DNA from: Aegilops tauschii subsp. strangulata
Lineage: Eukaryota; Streptophyta; Magnoliopsida; Poales; Poaceae
Direction of reading: 5' to 3'
DNA: 64,000 bases
Assembly: GCF_002575655.3 (NCBI RefSeq)
Contig: NC_053040.3
Span: forward strand, 159,093,148-159,157,147
In this document: positions 23,040 through 32,505 of the stretch, one piece after another
Layout of the letters: the number at the start of each line of letters is the position of its first letter
Position numbering within the stretch: the first letter of the stretch is position 1
Notes under the pieces: model-generated
Told to the model about the DNA's origin: nothing
Seen by the model: the letters and a program-made list of their open reading frames with translations, nothing else
The model's database searches: none
Program-made: the position numbers and the translations under genes

Positions 23040-24353
23040 AAAGAATGCTCTATGTGATAGTTATATTGTTGAATTTATTCATGATGCTACTGAAAATTAT
23101 TATTAGAGAGGAACATATGCTTTTACATATTGCAATAATATCAAGTTTCCTCTCTATGTGTTGAAAGTTTTGAAGTTTTGATTGTTTTGCCTTCCTATGC
23201 TAGTCGATTCTTGCTCGCATAAATTGTTTGCTCACAAAATCCTTATGCATAGGAAATGGGTTAGACTTAAATGTGCTAGTCATATGCTCCATGATGCCCC
23301 CGTTATGTTTCAATTCTTATCTTTTATGTGAGCATCATCTAAATCATCATGCCTAGCTAAAAAGGCATGAAAGAAAAGCGCTTGTTGGGAGACAACCCAT
23401 CATTTAACCCTACTATTTTTGAGTGTTCACATGATTATGCTACTGTAGTAATCATTTTTTATAGCTTTTGTTTCAATAAAGTGCCAAGTAAGACCTTTGG
23501 AATGGTCTATGATGATAGTTGATTTGATCTTGCCGAAAAACAGAAACTTTTGTGCTCATTGCCAGAATTTTAGAAATACACAGAAGCGTGATTTTGATCT
23601 GAATTTTTTACACAAGATTGATATAGAACTTTCCTAGATTGTCCTAAGTTTTCAGAATTTTTGGAGTCACAGAAGTATAGGAGGTTTCCAGATTACTACA
23701 GACTGTTCTGTTTTTGACAATTTCTGTTTTCTTTTCGTTGTTTGCTTATTTTGATGAATCTATGGGTAGTATCGGAGGATATGAACCATGGAGAAGTTGG
23801 AATAAAGTAGATAGAACACCAATATAAATTTAGAATGAGTTCATAACAGTACCTAAGTGGTGATACTTTATTATACTAACGGAACTTACGAGTTTTTGTT
23901 GAGTTTTGTGTTGTGAAGTTTTCAAGTTTTGGGTAAAGACTTGATGTACTATGGAATAAGGAGTGGCAAGAGCCTAAGTTTGGGGATGCCCAAGGTAGTC
24001 CAAGGTAATATTCAAGGACAACCAAGCATCTAAGCTTGGGGATGCCCAGGATGGCATCCCCTCTTTCGTCTTCAATCCATAAGTAAATTTACTTGAGGCT
24101 ATATTTTTATCCACCACATGATATGTGTTTTAGTTGGAGTGTCTTGTATTATATGAGTCTTTTCTTTTTAGTTTGCCACAATCATCCTTGCTATACACAC
24201 CTTTTGAGAGGGACACACATTAATCGTGAATTTATTAGAATACCCTATTTGCTTCACTTATATCTTTTTGAGCTAGGTAGTTGCTCTAGTGCTTGACTTA
24301 TATCTTTTTAGAGCACGGCGGTGGTTTTATTTTGAAGAAATTGATGAACTCTC
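23040..24353. other. Non-coding internal region of gypsy C
   Basis: AT-rich sequence with the post-ORF motif near 23380, a block homologous to 18440-18900 of gypsy B, the AAGCTTGGGGATGCCCAGGA phrase near 24030 and CTTCACTTATATC repeats near 24250. No gene seen. Confidence 0.6.
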
Positions 24354-25385
24354 TATCGGTGCGTAGAGAAGGTCGACACCTATGGGATCACACGGATCCC
24401 TTCTACGGTTCAGCGGGGAGGAGGAGTGGTGCAAAGAGCGGATCTAAAGGTCAACACGACGGATTTTTATCCAGGTTCGGGCCGGTGAGAAGCGTAAGAC
24501 CCTAGTCCTGCTTGATTGTGTATTCTGTGTTCTTGAGCTCCGGCTAGCAGCTTGCATGCATACTGGGCCGAGAGGTTCAAAAGTTCGAATCCTCCTCCAG
24601 TACGCCATGGGCCTCCTTTTATATGTCCAAGGGGCTGCCACAGTGACACACATGAGGTGTAAAGCTGCTACACTACCTATGTTTATCGCCGGCGTCTTAG
24701 GAAAAACGCCATAAATGCACTGCTTACGTGCCCTCTAGATTTAACAGGGACAGGAGGAGAGCCCGTCCCGTCCGTTGCTGCCTCGCCCCATCTTGACACG
24801 CGTCCACGCCGACGAGGCATGCAGTGCCAAGTTCGCTGGCCAGCTGCTGCGCTGGAGAGGTGACAGGGTCTTCACGAAGATCTGCATGTCACCACGCAGG
24901 TGCTTGCCAGGCTGGCAGGCTGGCCACGACGCTGGAGTGGTGACGGGGTGGCGGATTCTTGCCGTGGTCTTCCCGATGCCCCCGGCAAGGATCCTGCCGG
25001 GGCTTCAAGGACGTCCCCAGCAAGGATCTTGCCGGAGCCTCATCTTCAGGCCCTCACAAAGATCTGCACGCCACTACGCCCGCGCCCTTGGATCTTGGTT
25101 TTAACATTGTCGATGGTGTTAGAGCTCTCAACCTCAAGGGTGCCTTTGTGAGTGATCTGCAAATCGTCCCCGGCAAGGATCTTGAGGGAGCCTCGCGAGC
25201 CGTCCCGGCAAGGATCTTGTTGGGGGTCCAGCTCGTCCTCTGTCTTCTGGTCTCTGGCTTGGCTGCTTCTCCTTTCCTTGATCTTGTTCTCTGTCGCCCC
25301 CCATCATGCCTCACCGCGGGTGTGGCTATGACTGCCCGTGCACAAGTATGGGGTGCTAAAGAGCCTAAACTTTAGCACACCGACA
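24354..25385 (-). repeat. 3' LTR of the Tat-like element
   Basis: Reads TGTCGGTGTGCTAAAGTTT from 25385 downward and ends CACCGATA at 24354 (usual CA changed to TA). 1032 bp. About 266 bp of its start is repeated at 29901-30166 with high identity. Confidence 0.8.
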
Positions 25386-25782
25386 GGATCCCCAGGGCCT
25401 GGGCCATACACGGGTGCGAGGCATCATTGGGCCAGGCCCAAACAGTGCGCGGGCACGCGTGGCAGGGGAATAACTGCTATAATCTTCTCGTCTGTCGTGG
25501 TCGCAGCAGCCCGTCAATAGCCTTTATTCACGGCTGGTAATCGCCATTCCACGATTCCCACTACGCCCGCCTTTTTTGCCACGTACGCCACATGCATGGC
25601 GTGGGGTAGGTGGCGGACGCGCGGGATATGGGAAGGCGCGACATGGCAGGTACCCATGTGCCTTTGACTGGCGCGGGGAGGGCGGTCGACGACCCCGCTC
25701 ATTGCCAACAACTTTAATGAGCCGGATTCGAAAGAGCCCTTCTGGGAAGGCATAGCGCCAGCCCCCAGCTCTTCCAGCCTTG

Positions 25783-25790
25783 CTATAAAA
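25783..25790 (+). promoter_or_regulatory. TATA box of the antisense B3 ORF
   Basis: CTATAAAA lies 73 bp before the ATG at 25863 on the strand opposite to pol. A pyrimidine-rich leader (CTCTCCTTCTCTATCCTCCA) follows, as in plant core promoters. Confidence 0.55.
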
Positions 25791-25862
25791 GGGGAGTTGG
25801 GAGGAGGAAGGAGGGGCATCCCCTTGCGTCTGCTCTCCTTCTCTATCCTCCATCCACCAATC

Positions 25863-26478
25863 ATGCCGAGAGGGCACAATCGCGGCCGTCCTTCTACGGA
25901 GGCGACTAGATCTTCCTCTTGCCAGAGAGCTGCGGCAGTTAAGGAAGAGCTAGATGCTCAAGAGGGAGGCGCTGCGGGAATGTGGTCGGCGAGGCCGAAG
26001 AGGGCGTGGAAGGGCAGCACCTGCAGCGCCGCCGTCTCCTCCCGCTTCGTCAAGCGGCCATGTCGGAGACACGGCACTGGAGTTCATCCTGCAGCTGCGC
26101 GAGCCGCCGCGCAGCCGCCTTCGCCTTCCCGAGGCGTTCGCGAGGGTGCTGGAGGTGGATCGGCCATTGAGGTTGAGGATTCACATGAAGGAATGTTGCA
26201 ATGGAGACATGTGGGCGAACACAAAGTTCCCCGTCCCTCATGTAATGCTTCTTCGTCATGGTTGGAAAACCTTCGCACGCGCCCACTGCCTGATGAAGGG
26301 GCACGTCCTCCACTTCAAATTGGTGGGGGCTGACCTCTTCTCCATCAAGGTTTTTGGGCGCTCGGGAATCCTGCTAGGGTGCTGCGCGGAGAGCTCGACC
26401 GACGACGAGAGCTCCTCCTCGAGGGATAGAGAGGAGGAGGAGACCAGTGGGGAGGACGACGGGGACGGGTCCAACTAA
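25863..26478 (+). pseudogene. B3-domain protein, antisense ORF inside the Tat-like retrotransposon
   Basis: Residues encoded at about 26060-26380 show a B3 fold signature: SRLRLPEAFARVLE (strand 1), PLRLRIHM, then LLRHGWKTFARAHCLMKGHV, which matches the GW-x-x-F...L-x-x-G-D region, and FSIKVFGRSG, the terminal F-x-V-x-x-F-x-x-S-G. An acidic Ser/Glu/Asp tail follows to TAA at 26476-26478. The ATG at 25863 (MPRGHNRGRP) leads into the wrong frame: a one-base shift at about 25945-25955 separates it from the B3 frame, which itself has an ATG at 25954. The protein may therefore start at 25954 or be frameshifted. B3 domains bind DNA; a retrotransposon-borne copy could be a transduced host gene. It faces away from pol, with its own TATA box. 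Confidence 0.65.
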
Positions 26479-27702
26479 ACATCGGACGCACTGTCCCCGG
26501 GCGACACCGGCAGCACCATCACCTGGTTTTCTCCCCGGCAGAGCGACTTGTCGGGGGATGGTTCTTGGCGGTGGCTTCTCAAGCCAGCTCCTTGAACTTC
26601 CCGGGGCGGCCACTTCTAGCGGCCGACACTGGAAGGCCGGAGTAGACGAAGAAGGCGGGTGGCGGGCCGTCAAGTCGGAGTACGATGGCATCGACGCCTT
26701 CATCGCGTATTGCCGGCCCGCTGCCTCATCTTTCAGCTTCTCTCCCGGCACCGTCATCACCATCCTTCTTCGGGACGGCCGCCGGGGGGTTCTCTTGGTG
26801 TATTCTGCTGCGTGTACCTCGCCTAGGCGCTCCTTTTGCCCTCCTTCCATCTTGATCTTCTTCCTGAGGAGAGGGACATGAAAGGGATTACAGGCACCTT
26901 ATCTTCTTTTTTGGATCTTAAGCCTACGGGCACTTGTCAAATTTGAACTCTATAACCCCTAGCTTATGCTTACATTCCGTATGAATTGTACTTGTTAAAT
27001 CAACGTATTAATGAAGAAAAAGGGGGTTTGCCAGGTTCTTTCGTGCGTGAATGAGGCTTACACCAAGGAACGGGTCCTTGCCATTTTTTTAAGTAGACAA
27101 TGCCCCCCGGCAACCGGCCTTGCCGTCCTCCCGCTTTATACCACGACCACGCTCACGCCTTTGGCGGAGGCAGGGGCAGAGTAGGATTAGGCCTTTCGCC
27201 CATCCCCTTTCCACCGCAACTACAACCAAATTCCGGCCAAAAAGGGATTCTGGGTACAGGGAAGAGGGAGCACGGTGGCATGAGATAGAGCAAAGTTTCG
27301 TACGTTCAAGTTTCATACGGAAGTACGTAGCTGGGGAAAAAGACTTATCTGAATCTGCTGCCCTCGGCAGCCTTGGCTTGCTGGGGCCGGGGTGTCAGTT
27401 CGTCTCATTTCCTTCAAAAAGTTCCGCTGAAGCACTTGTGCAGCCTGCAAACCAAAGAGGACTGGAAGGGACAAGAAGACACGTGCACTCGACCTCCATG
27501 CTAGGGGTTAGTTGCCGCTAAGCACTATCAACCCTACCAAAGAGAAACTCAGTCTAAAATGCATGCTAATTCTCAGGGTGCCAGTGCTTCGTTTATCCAT
27601 CTATTGCTCAGGGTCTGCGCCTGGCTTTGTACAAAGGGTCACATGGCTTGCCGGCAAGGCACGTACAAAAGGTGGTCTGCCAGGGGGCCCGGCAACCGCG
27701 CC
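26479..27702. other. Region between antisense B3 ORF and pol end
   Basis: Contains G+C-rich sequence with GCCGGC-type words typical of the element, an AT-rich portion at about 26880-27030 with polyadenylation-like AATGAA words, and no supported gene. Overlapping frames on both strands at 26447-26881 and 27089-27521 show no known domain. Confidence 0.45.
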
Positions 27703-29875
27703 TCACGGGTAAAACTTGCGAAGATGTTCGATGTTCCAGGAATTGCTCACTGGGATACCATCTTCGGTCTCCAGGTGGACTGCGCCAGGCCTGGTGACTC
27801 GTATTACCCAGTAAGGGCCTTCCCACTTTGGCATCAACTTGTTGTAATTCTTGGCCGACTGAACGTGCCGAAGAACAAGGTCGCCTTCCTCAAAGCTTCG
27901 GGCATGGACCTTGCGGCTATCCTAGCGGCGCAAGGCTTGCTGGTAGCGCGCAGCTCGCACAGCAGCCCGAAGACGATCTTCCTCAAGGAGCGTAGCGTCA
28001 TCTTGCCGCAACTGCTCTTGCTCAAGCTCATCATAGGCGAGCACCCGAGGAGACCCGTACGAGAGTTCCGTGGGGAGAACTGCTTCTGCCCCGTAAATGA
28101 GGGAAAAGGGTGTCTGTCCGGTGGCTTGATTCGGCATCGTTCTGATTGACCAAAGAACCGCCGGCAACTCGTCAATCTAGCGCCTTCAGCACTTGTGCAG
28201 CCTGTCAAAAGTCCTCGTCCTGAGGCCTCGTAACACTTCAGCATTCGCCCTTTCCGCCTAGCCGTTGCTTCGTGGATGTGCAATAGAAGCAAAACATATC
28301 TTGTTGCCAAGGTCTTGGACGTGTTGCATGAAGGTGCGGCTTGTGAACTGCGTGCCGTTGTTGGTGATGACTCTGTTTGGCACCCCAAAACGGCAAACTA
28401 GTCCCCTGAAGAACTTGACGGCTGATTGTGATGTCACCTTTGTCACTGCTTCCACCTCTGGCCACTTTGTGAACTTGCCGATCGCAATGTACAAGTACTC
28501 AAAACCCGGACAGCACGGGGAAAGGGACCCAGTATATCAATCCCCCAGACCGAAAATGGCCAGGAAAGAGGGATTGTCTGAAGAGCTTGAGCTGGTTGAT
28601 GGAGTTTCTTTGAATGGAATTGACACGCTTCACATTTGGTTACTAGTGCATTTGTATCCTGGAGAGCAATGGGCCAAAAGAAACCTTGCCGGAATGCCTT
28701 GCCGGCAAGGGCTCTTGATCATATGTGAGAGCCACATACGCCCCCATGTATCTCTGCCAACAACTCCAGTCCGTCCTCCCGGGGAATGCACTTCAACTTC
28801 ACACCGTTCGATCTCTTCCTATACATGACGTCGTCCACAAACTGGTACATGGCAGACCAACGGGCTACTTTCTCTGCTTCTTCCTGTTCCTCAGGGAGTT
28901 CCCTTGTTCGGAGGAACCAAACGGTGTGACGCGCCCATGGTGGAGCCTGAGGTTCGACGGCAAGGACTAGGGGTGTGTCTTCTGCCGCGGGGGCGGTTGT
29001 CTCTATGGCAAGGGCTTGAGGCCCTGCCGGAGCCTGTTGCTCCCCGGCAAGCTTGGCGTCCCCGGCAACATCCTTACCGGCGGCTCCTGGGAGCTCGGCG
29101 GGAAAGTACTCGTTGGGGCCAGATTTCCTTCTCTTATTCTGTCCTGCCGATGGTTCAACAGATGACTGATTCAATTGGAGCACAAAGGTCCCTGGTTCCA
29201 CAGGTAACTTGAGGGCAGCGCGTTTCGACAGGTCGTCAGCAATGCTGTTCTCTGCTCGAAGAACATGCTCTGCTTGTAGACCGTCAAAACGCTCTTCCAA
29301 CTTGCTCACTTCATCCACATAAGCTTCCATCAGAGGGCTTTCATCATCCTTGTTCACTTGTTTCACCACGAGTTGCGAATCCCCACGGACGATCAGCTTT
29401 CTGATCTCAAGGTTCGCTGCGATCCTGAGACCGGCAAGCATCCCCTCATAGTCCGCGGTGTTGTTCATCGATCTCTCCCAGGGAAATGCATTTGGACTAC
29501 GTACTTGAGGTGCTCTCCGGTGGGTGCGACAAGTAGCACGCCGGCACCGGTGCCTTGCAGCGAGAAAGCCCCATCAAAGTACATAGTCCAGTTGCGGCTT
29601 GTTTCCTTGCTGGGGAGACTGGTCTCTTGAACTTCTTCGTCAGGCGTTGAGGTCCATTCTGCCATGAACTCTGCCAAATCCCTGCTCTGGATTGTCGAAG
29701 TGCTTTCAAACCTGAGGCCAAAGCTTGACAGTTCCAACGCCCATTCCACAATCCTTCCTGTTGCATCTGGGTTGTGCAAGATCCGTTGCAATGGGAAGCG
29801 AGTGACGACGGTGATCTCATGTGCTTGAAAATAATGGCGCAGCTTCCTTGAGGCCATAAGGAGGCCGAAGAGCAA
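27703..29875 (-). pseudogene. Tat-like gypsy pol fragment: RT end, RNase H, integrase, broken
   Basis: Read from 29875 downward. The RT tail (HYFQAHEITVVTRFPLQRIL) leads into RNase H with catalytic MYFDGAF. After a frame change near 29468 come the YEGMLAGL Glu and VRGDSQLV Asp. An integrase zinc-finger start (LAEIHGGVCGSH) ends at about 28719. The integrase core at 28494-28258 reads GKFTKWPEVEAVTK...RVITNNGTQF, where the first Asp is Gly and the second is Asn, so the catalytic site is lost. The integrase C-terminal part lies at 28167-27922 (TPFSLIYGAEAVLPTEL), and the end KWEGPYWVIRV...LRKFYP stops at TGA 27703-27705. Several frameshifts and stops make it inactive. Confidence 0.85.
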
Positions 29876-29900
29876 CTTATGTACACCAGACTACCTTGAT

Positions 29901-30166
29901 CTAGCTCTCAACCTCAAGGGTGCCTTTGTGAGTGATCTGCAAATCTTCCCCGACAAGGATCTTGCCGGGGCCTCGCGAGCCGTCCCGGCAAGGATCTTGC
30001 TGGGGGTCCAGCTCTTCCTCTGTCTTCTAGTCTCTGGCTTGGCTGCTTCTCCTCGCCTTGTATCTTGTTCTCGGTCACCCCCCTTCAGGCCTCGTCGCGG
30101 GTGTGGCTACGACTGCCCGTGCACAAGTATGGGGTGCTAAAGAGCCCAAACTTTAGCACACCGACA
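29901..30166 (-). repeat. 5' LTR remnant of the Tat-like element
   Basis: Matches 25117-25385 of the 3' LTR, starting TGTCGGTGTGCTAAAG at 30166. The distal ~770 bp are deleted, and the remnant joins directly to the RT tail. Confidence 0.8.
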
Positions 30167-30293
30167 CTCTCATGCTTCACTTATATTATTTTGAGAGTCT
30201 TAAACAACATGGTAATTTGCTTAGGTTATGAATTTAGTCCTATTATGTTGGGCATCCAAGAGGGATATAATAAAAACTTTCATATAAACCGGT
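30167..30293 (+). mobile_element. Gypsy relic C, right segment
   Basis: Continuation of gypsy C after the Tat-like insertion (CTCTCATGCTTCACTTATAT...). It stops abruptly at about 30293, where CACTA-3 sequence starts without a recognisable CACTA terminus. Confidence 0.7.
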
Positions 30294-30498
30294 ACTGATA
30301 AAAATGCAATTGGCAGAGTTAAACATCACAACGCAGGTGCTGCTAGAGCAGAGAATGGCCCAGTTGTCTATAAAAGGTAGGGAAAGTAGCTAAAATGTGT
30401 TAGGCATGTTTACTAGAACATGCTTAATACATCGACCGTACATAACATAGCCATTAATTGCAACTGGTATTGGTAAGATTGAACTGGTGAGTACATAC

Positions 30499-31127
30499 TT
30501 GGTAAGTCCTGAGAGGTAGTTGTTGTGGCACTTCATCTTGGCCAGAGCCTGCCCAAAGTCAGCAGCGGCGGAGGCGAGCTGTTCCTCTGGGTCGAAGCAT
30601 GGATCAGTGCCTCTGACATGTGCACCTACAGGCAACCAGTAAATGGTAGAAGTTATACTGCAAGTGCACAAATGATGCGAAATACTGTAAGAAATGGGAT
30701 GCAGCTAACCTCTATGGCAAACAACATCATCGGCCATTATGACCCTGCATAAGTACATGGACAGGCATGTTAAGTACAACAGGGTTAGCATCCACTAAAA
30801 ATAGCAAATGGGCAGCATCTCTAGTGATATCCGGAGTCATGTATTGTAAGTTTGTTGCTGGTATTGGTGAAATTGAGCTGGACACGGTAATATTTGAACA
30901 TCACACAGTGTGCACTACTGAAATAAACAAGGCACAAACATGCTTAATACATCAACCATACAAATCATAGCCGTTGCAAGTGGTATTGATAAGATTTAGC
31001 TTGTCAGATCTTACCTGTTAAGTCCTGGGGGGTAGTTGCGGGGGCACTTCATCTGGGCCAGAGCCTGGACCATGTCAGCGGTGGTGGAGGTGAGGTGTTC
31101 CTCCGGGTCACCACGCACAGCGGCCAT
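30499..31127 (-). CDS. Unknown three-exon protein with duplicated exon (CACTA-3), 3' end missing
   Basis: Exon 1 is 31127-31015 (ATG at 31127-31125), exon 2 is 30744-30710 and exon 3 is 30625-30499. All have GT/AG borders on the minus strand (GTAAGA, GTTAGC, GTATGT donors; TGCAG and TGTAG acceptors), and the frame stays open through all joins (phases 2, 1, 2). Exon 1 encodes VRGDPEEHLTSTTADMVQAL and AQMKCPRNYPPGLN; exon 3 encodes VRGTDPCFDPEEQLASAAAD and FGQALAKMKCHNNYLSGLT. These are clearly the same unit, so the protein is built from an internal exon duplication. I do not recognise the family. Downstream exons would lie beyond the junction at 30293 and are lost, so the gene is truncated. 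Confidence 0.6.
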
Positions 31128-31812
31128 CGTGCCATGGAACGCAATCAGTCTCCTGGCGGTGGGGATTTGGAGGCATGAGGATGTTTCGCAGGCGCCATTT
31201 AAGCAATCAGGCCGGGGCTGTGATAGAGATCGGTGGGTTACCTGACTGGATCCGTGCACAACGTAGATGTGGCTGAAGTTGTGGTTGCGGCAGCGGCGGT
31301 TTGAGCAGCCGGTAGGGGGAGGAGCGGGGGGGGGGGAGATACTGAGGAAATCTGATGGGTGGGGATGTGGTTGGAGGAATAGATTCTGAAATCGCGCGCC
31401 TAATGAAAATTTCGCTGTGAAACTTGAAACTTGGGCGGCAGAAACACACAACACAGACGAAGCACGTAAAATACTCGTGTGCGAGAAAACAGAAAATTGG
31501 CAGATCCCGTCTCCAAAAAAATGTACACCTGTAGTTGATTTTGTTCGGTCAATGGTACGCCTGGTTTATTAGGAAACATCGCACAGGTAATTGACTTATG
31601 GATCATTAACGCAAAAAACGCAGACGGGTACGGCATAGAAACCATGTGTTTTGTGATCTTCTAATGATTATCGCAAAAAAACGCACACGGGCACACATGC
31701 TAATCAACGCTCAGAGCCCTCAATGGATGCTCTTACCAGCATTGTACGTTAATACTACAAACTTAAAGTACTACTGGTAATTTTCTCTAATACTACAAAC
31801 TTAAACTACTTC

Positions 31813-32187
31813 TCACATGCTGCCATCAGGGCATGCTGGCCAGATGCTGGCATTCTCCTTCCCGGCCTTGTAGGCGGCAGCCCACCGTGCTTCGATCTCT
31901 GCCAAGCTCTCTTCTTTCTTGCGGCGGCGGGACTCTCTTTTCTTGACTTCTTTCTGCCTTTTCCGCCCCTTCTGTGCGGCTTTGGCTGCCTCTAGATCCA
32001 CCGCCCATTCGGCCATGGCAGCCTCAAAGTCCGCCCACGTAACTGTGTGGCCGCCGACGGCGATGAACTCGGCGCGGCGTGATGCCATCGCTTCCTTAAT
32101 ATGTGTGCGGTTGCGGGGGGGGGCGTGGAACGCTGCGCGGCGGGATGCCATCGCTTCCTTACCACTTACTGTGCGCCGCGCTGCCAT
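31813..32187 (-). CDS. Small basic/acidic coiled-coil protein (CACTA-3), unknown
   Basis: A complete 124-codon frame from ATG to TGA. The N-terminus has a repeated KEAMASRRA motif. The middle (WADFEAAMAEWAVDLEAAKA) and C-terminal half, with alternating Lys/Arg/Glu (KRQKEVKKRESRRRKKEESL), predict a long charged helix. I do not recognise a domain. It resembles in composition the broken gene at 49912-50518 (KKEMAEEEARYQ...), and both may descend from one captured family. The upstream flank near 32300-32345 contains CGCACACGGTTCATCTCCG, a CACTA subterminal-like word. Confidence 0.5.
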   Translation of the reverse strand: MAARRTVSGKEAMASRRAAFHAPPRNRTHIKEAMASRRAEFIAVGGHTVTWADFEAAMAEWAVDLEAAKAAQKGRKRQKEVKKRESRRRKKEESLAEIEARWAAAYKAGKENASIWPACPDGSM

Positions 32188-32505
32188 GGATGATGCTTGG
32201 AGAGAGAGCTCTGGGACGGAGGGGCCGGGCAGCCGTACAGTGCGGTGGTATTCAAGAGCTCAACAACAACATAAATTTGGCCTCCCTTACAATTTTGCTC
32301 GTTCATTATCGCACACGGTTCATCTCCGTCGCTTCCGAAAATAGTGTGCGCTGAGCCTATTGTGTGTTGCGTTATGATTGGCCGAAACCCCAGCCACGAG
32401 GATCACGCGTGTGCACTGTAGGATGCGCTGCGATCGAACGGCAATCCACGTCCCTCACATCACACCCGTGCAGCTATAGCTGGATTGGATTTATATGCAC
32501 ATAAA

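Larger units (their letters stand above)
20883..24353 (+). mobile_element. Gypsy relic C, left segment (5' LTR and internal region)
   Basis: The 5' LTR is 20883-22235 (TGATATGTCTCC...GACATCA). The internal region carries an acidic ORF and non-coding sequence. It is inserted into gypsy B with left flank TGGAT. It is interrupted by the Tat-like element at 24354 (5-bp duplication CTCTC at 24349-24353 and 30167-30171) and resumes at 30167-30293. The 3' LTR is not present. Confidence 0.8.
24354..30166 (-). mobile_element. Tat-like gypsy LTR retrotransposon with antisense ORF, deleted
   Basis: Perfect 5-bp target duplications CTCTC (24349-24353, 30167-30171) flank the element. On the minus strand the order is: 5' LTR remnant (about 29901-30166), pol fragment (RT end, RNase H, integrase; 29875 down to 27703), a region with a B3 ORF on the opposite strand, and a 3' LTR (25385 down to 24354). 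gag, protease, most of RT and the 3' part of the 5' LTR are deleted. An extra antisense ORF between pol and the 3' LTR is a known trait of the plant Tat lineage (Grande/Retand-type elements); lineage assignment rests on that and on pol order. Confidence 0.8.

Noticed and set aside
25514..25879. 121-codon and 117-codon minus-strand frames beside the Tat-like 3' LTR
   Set aside because: They overlap the promoter and leader of the antisense B3 ORF in two frames and show no domain.
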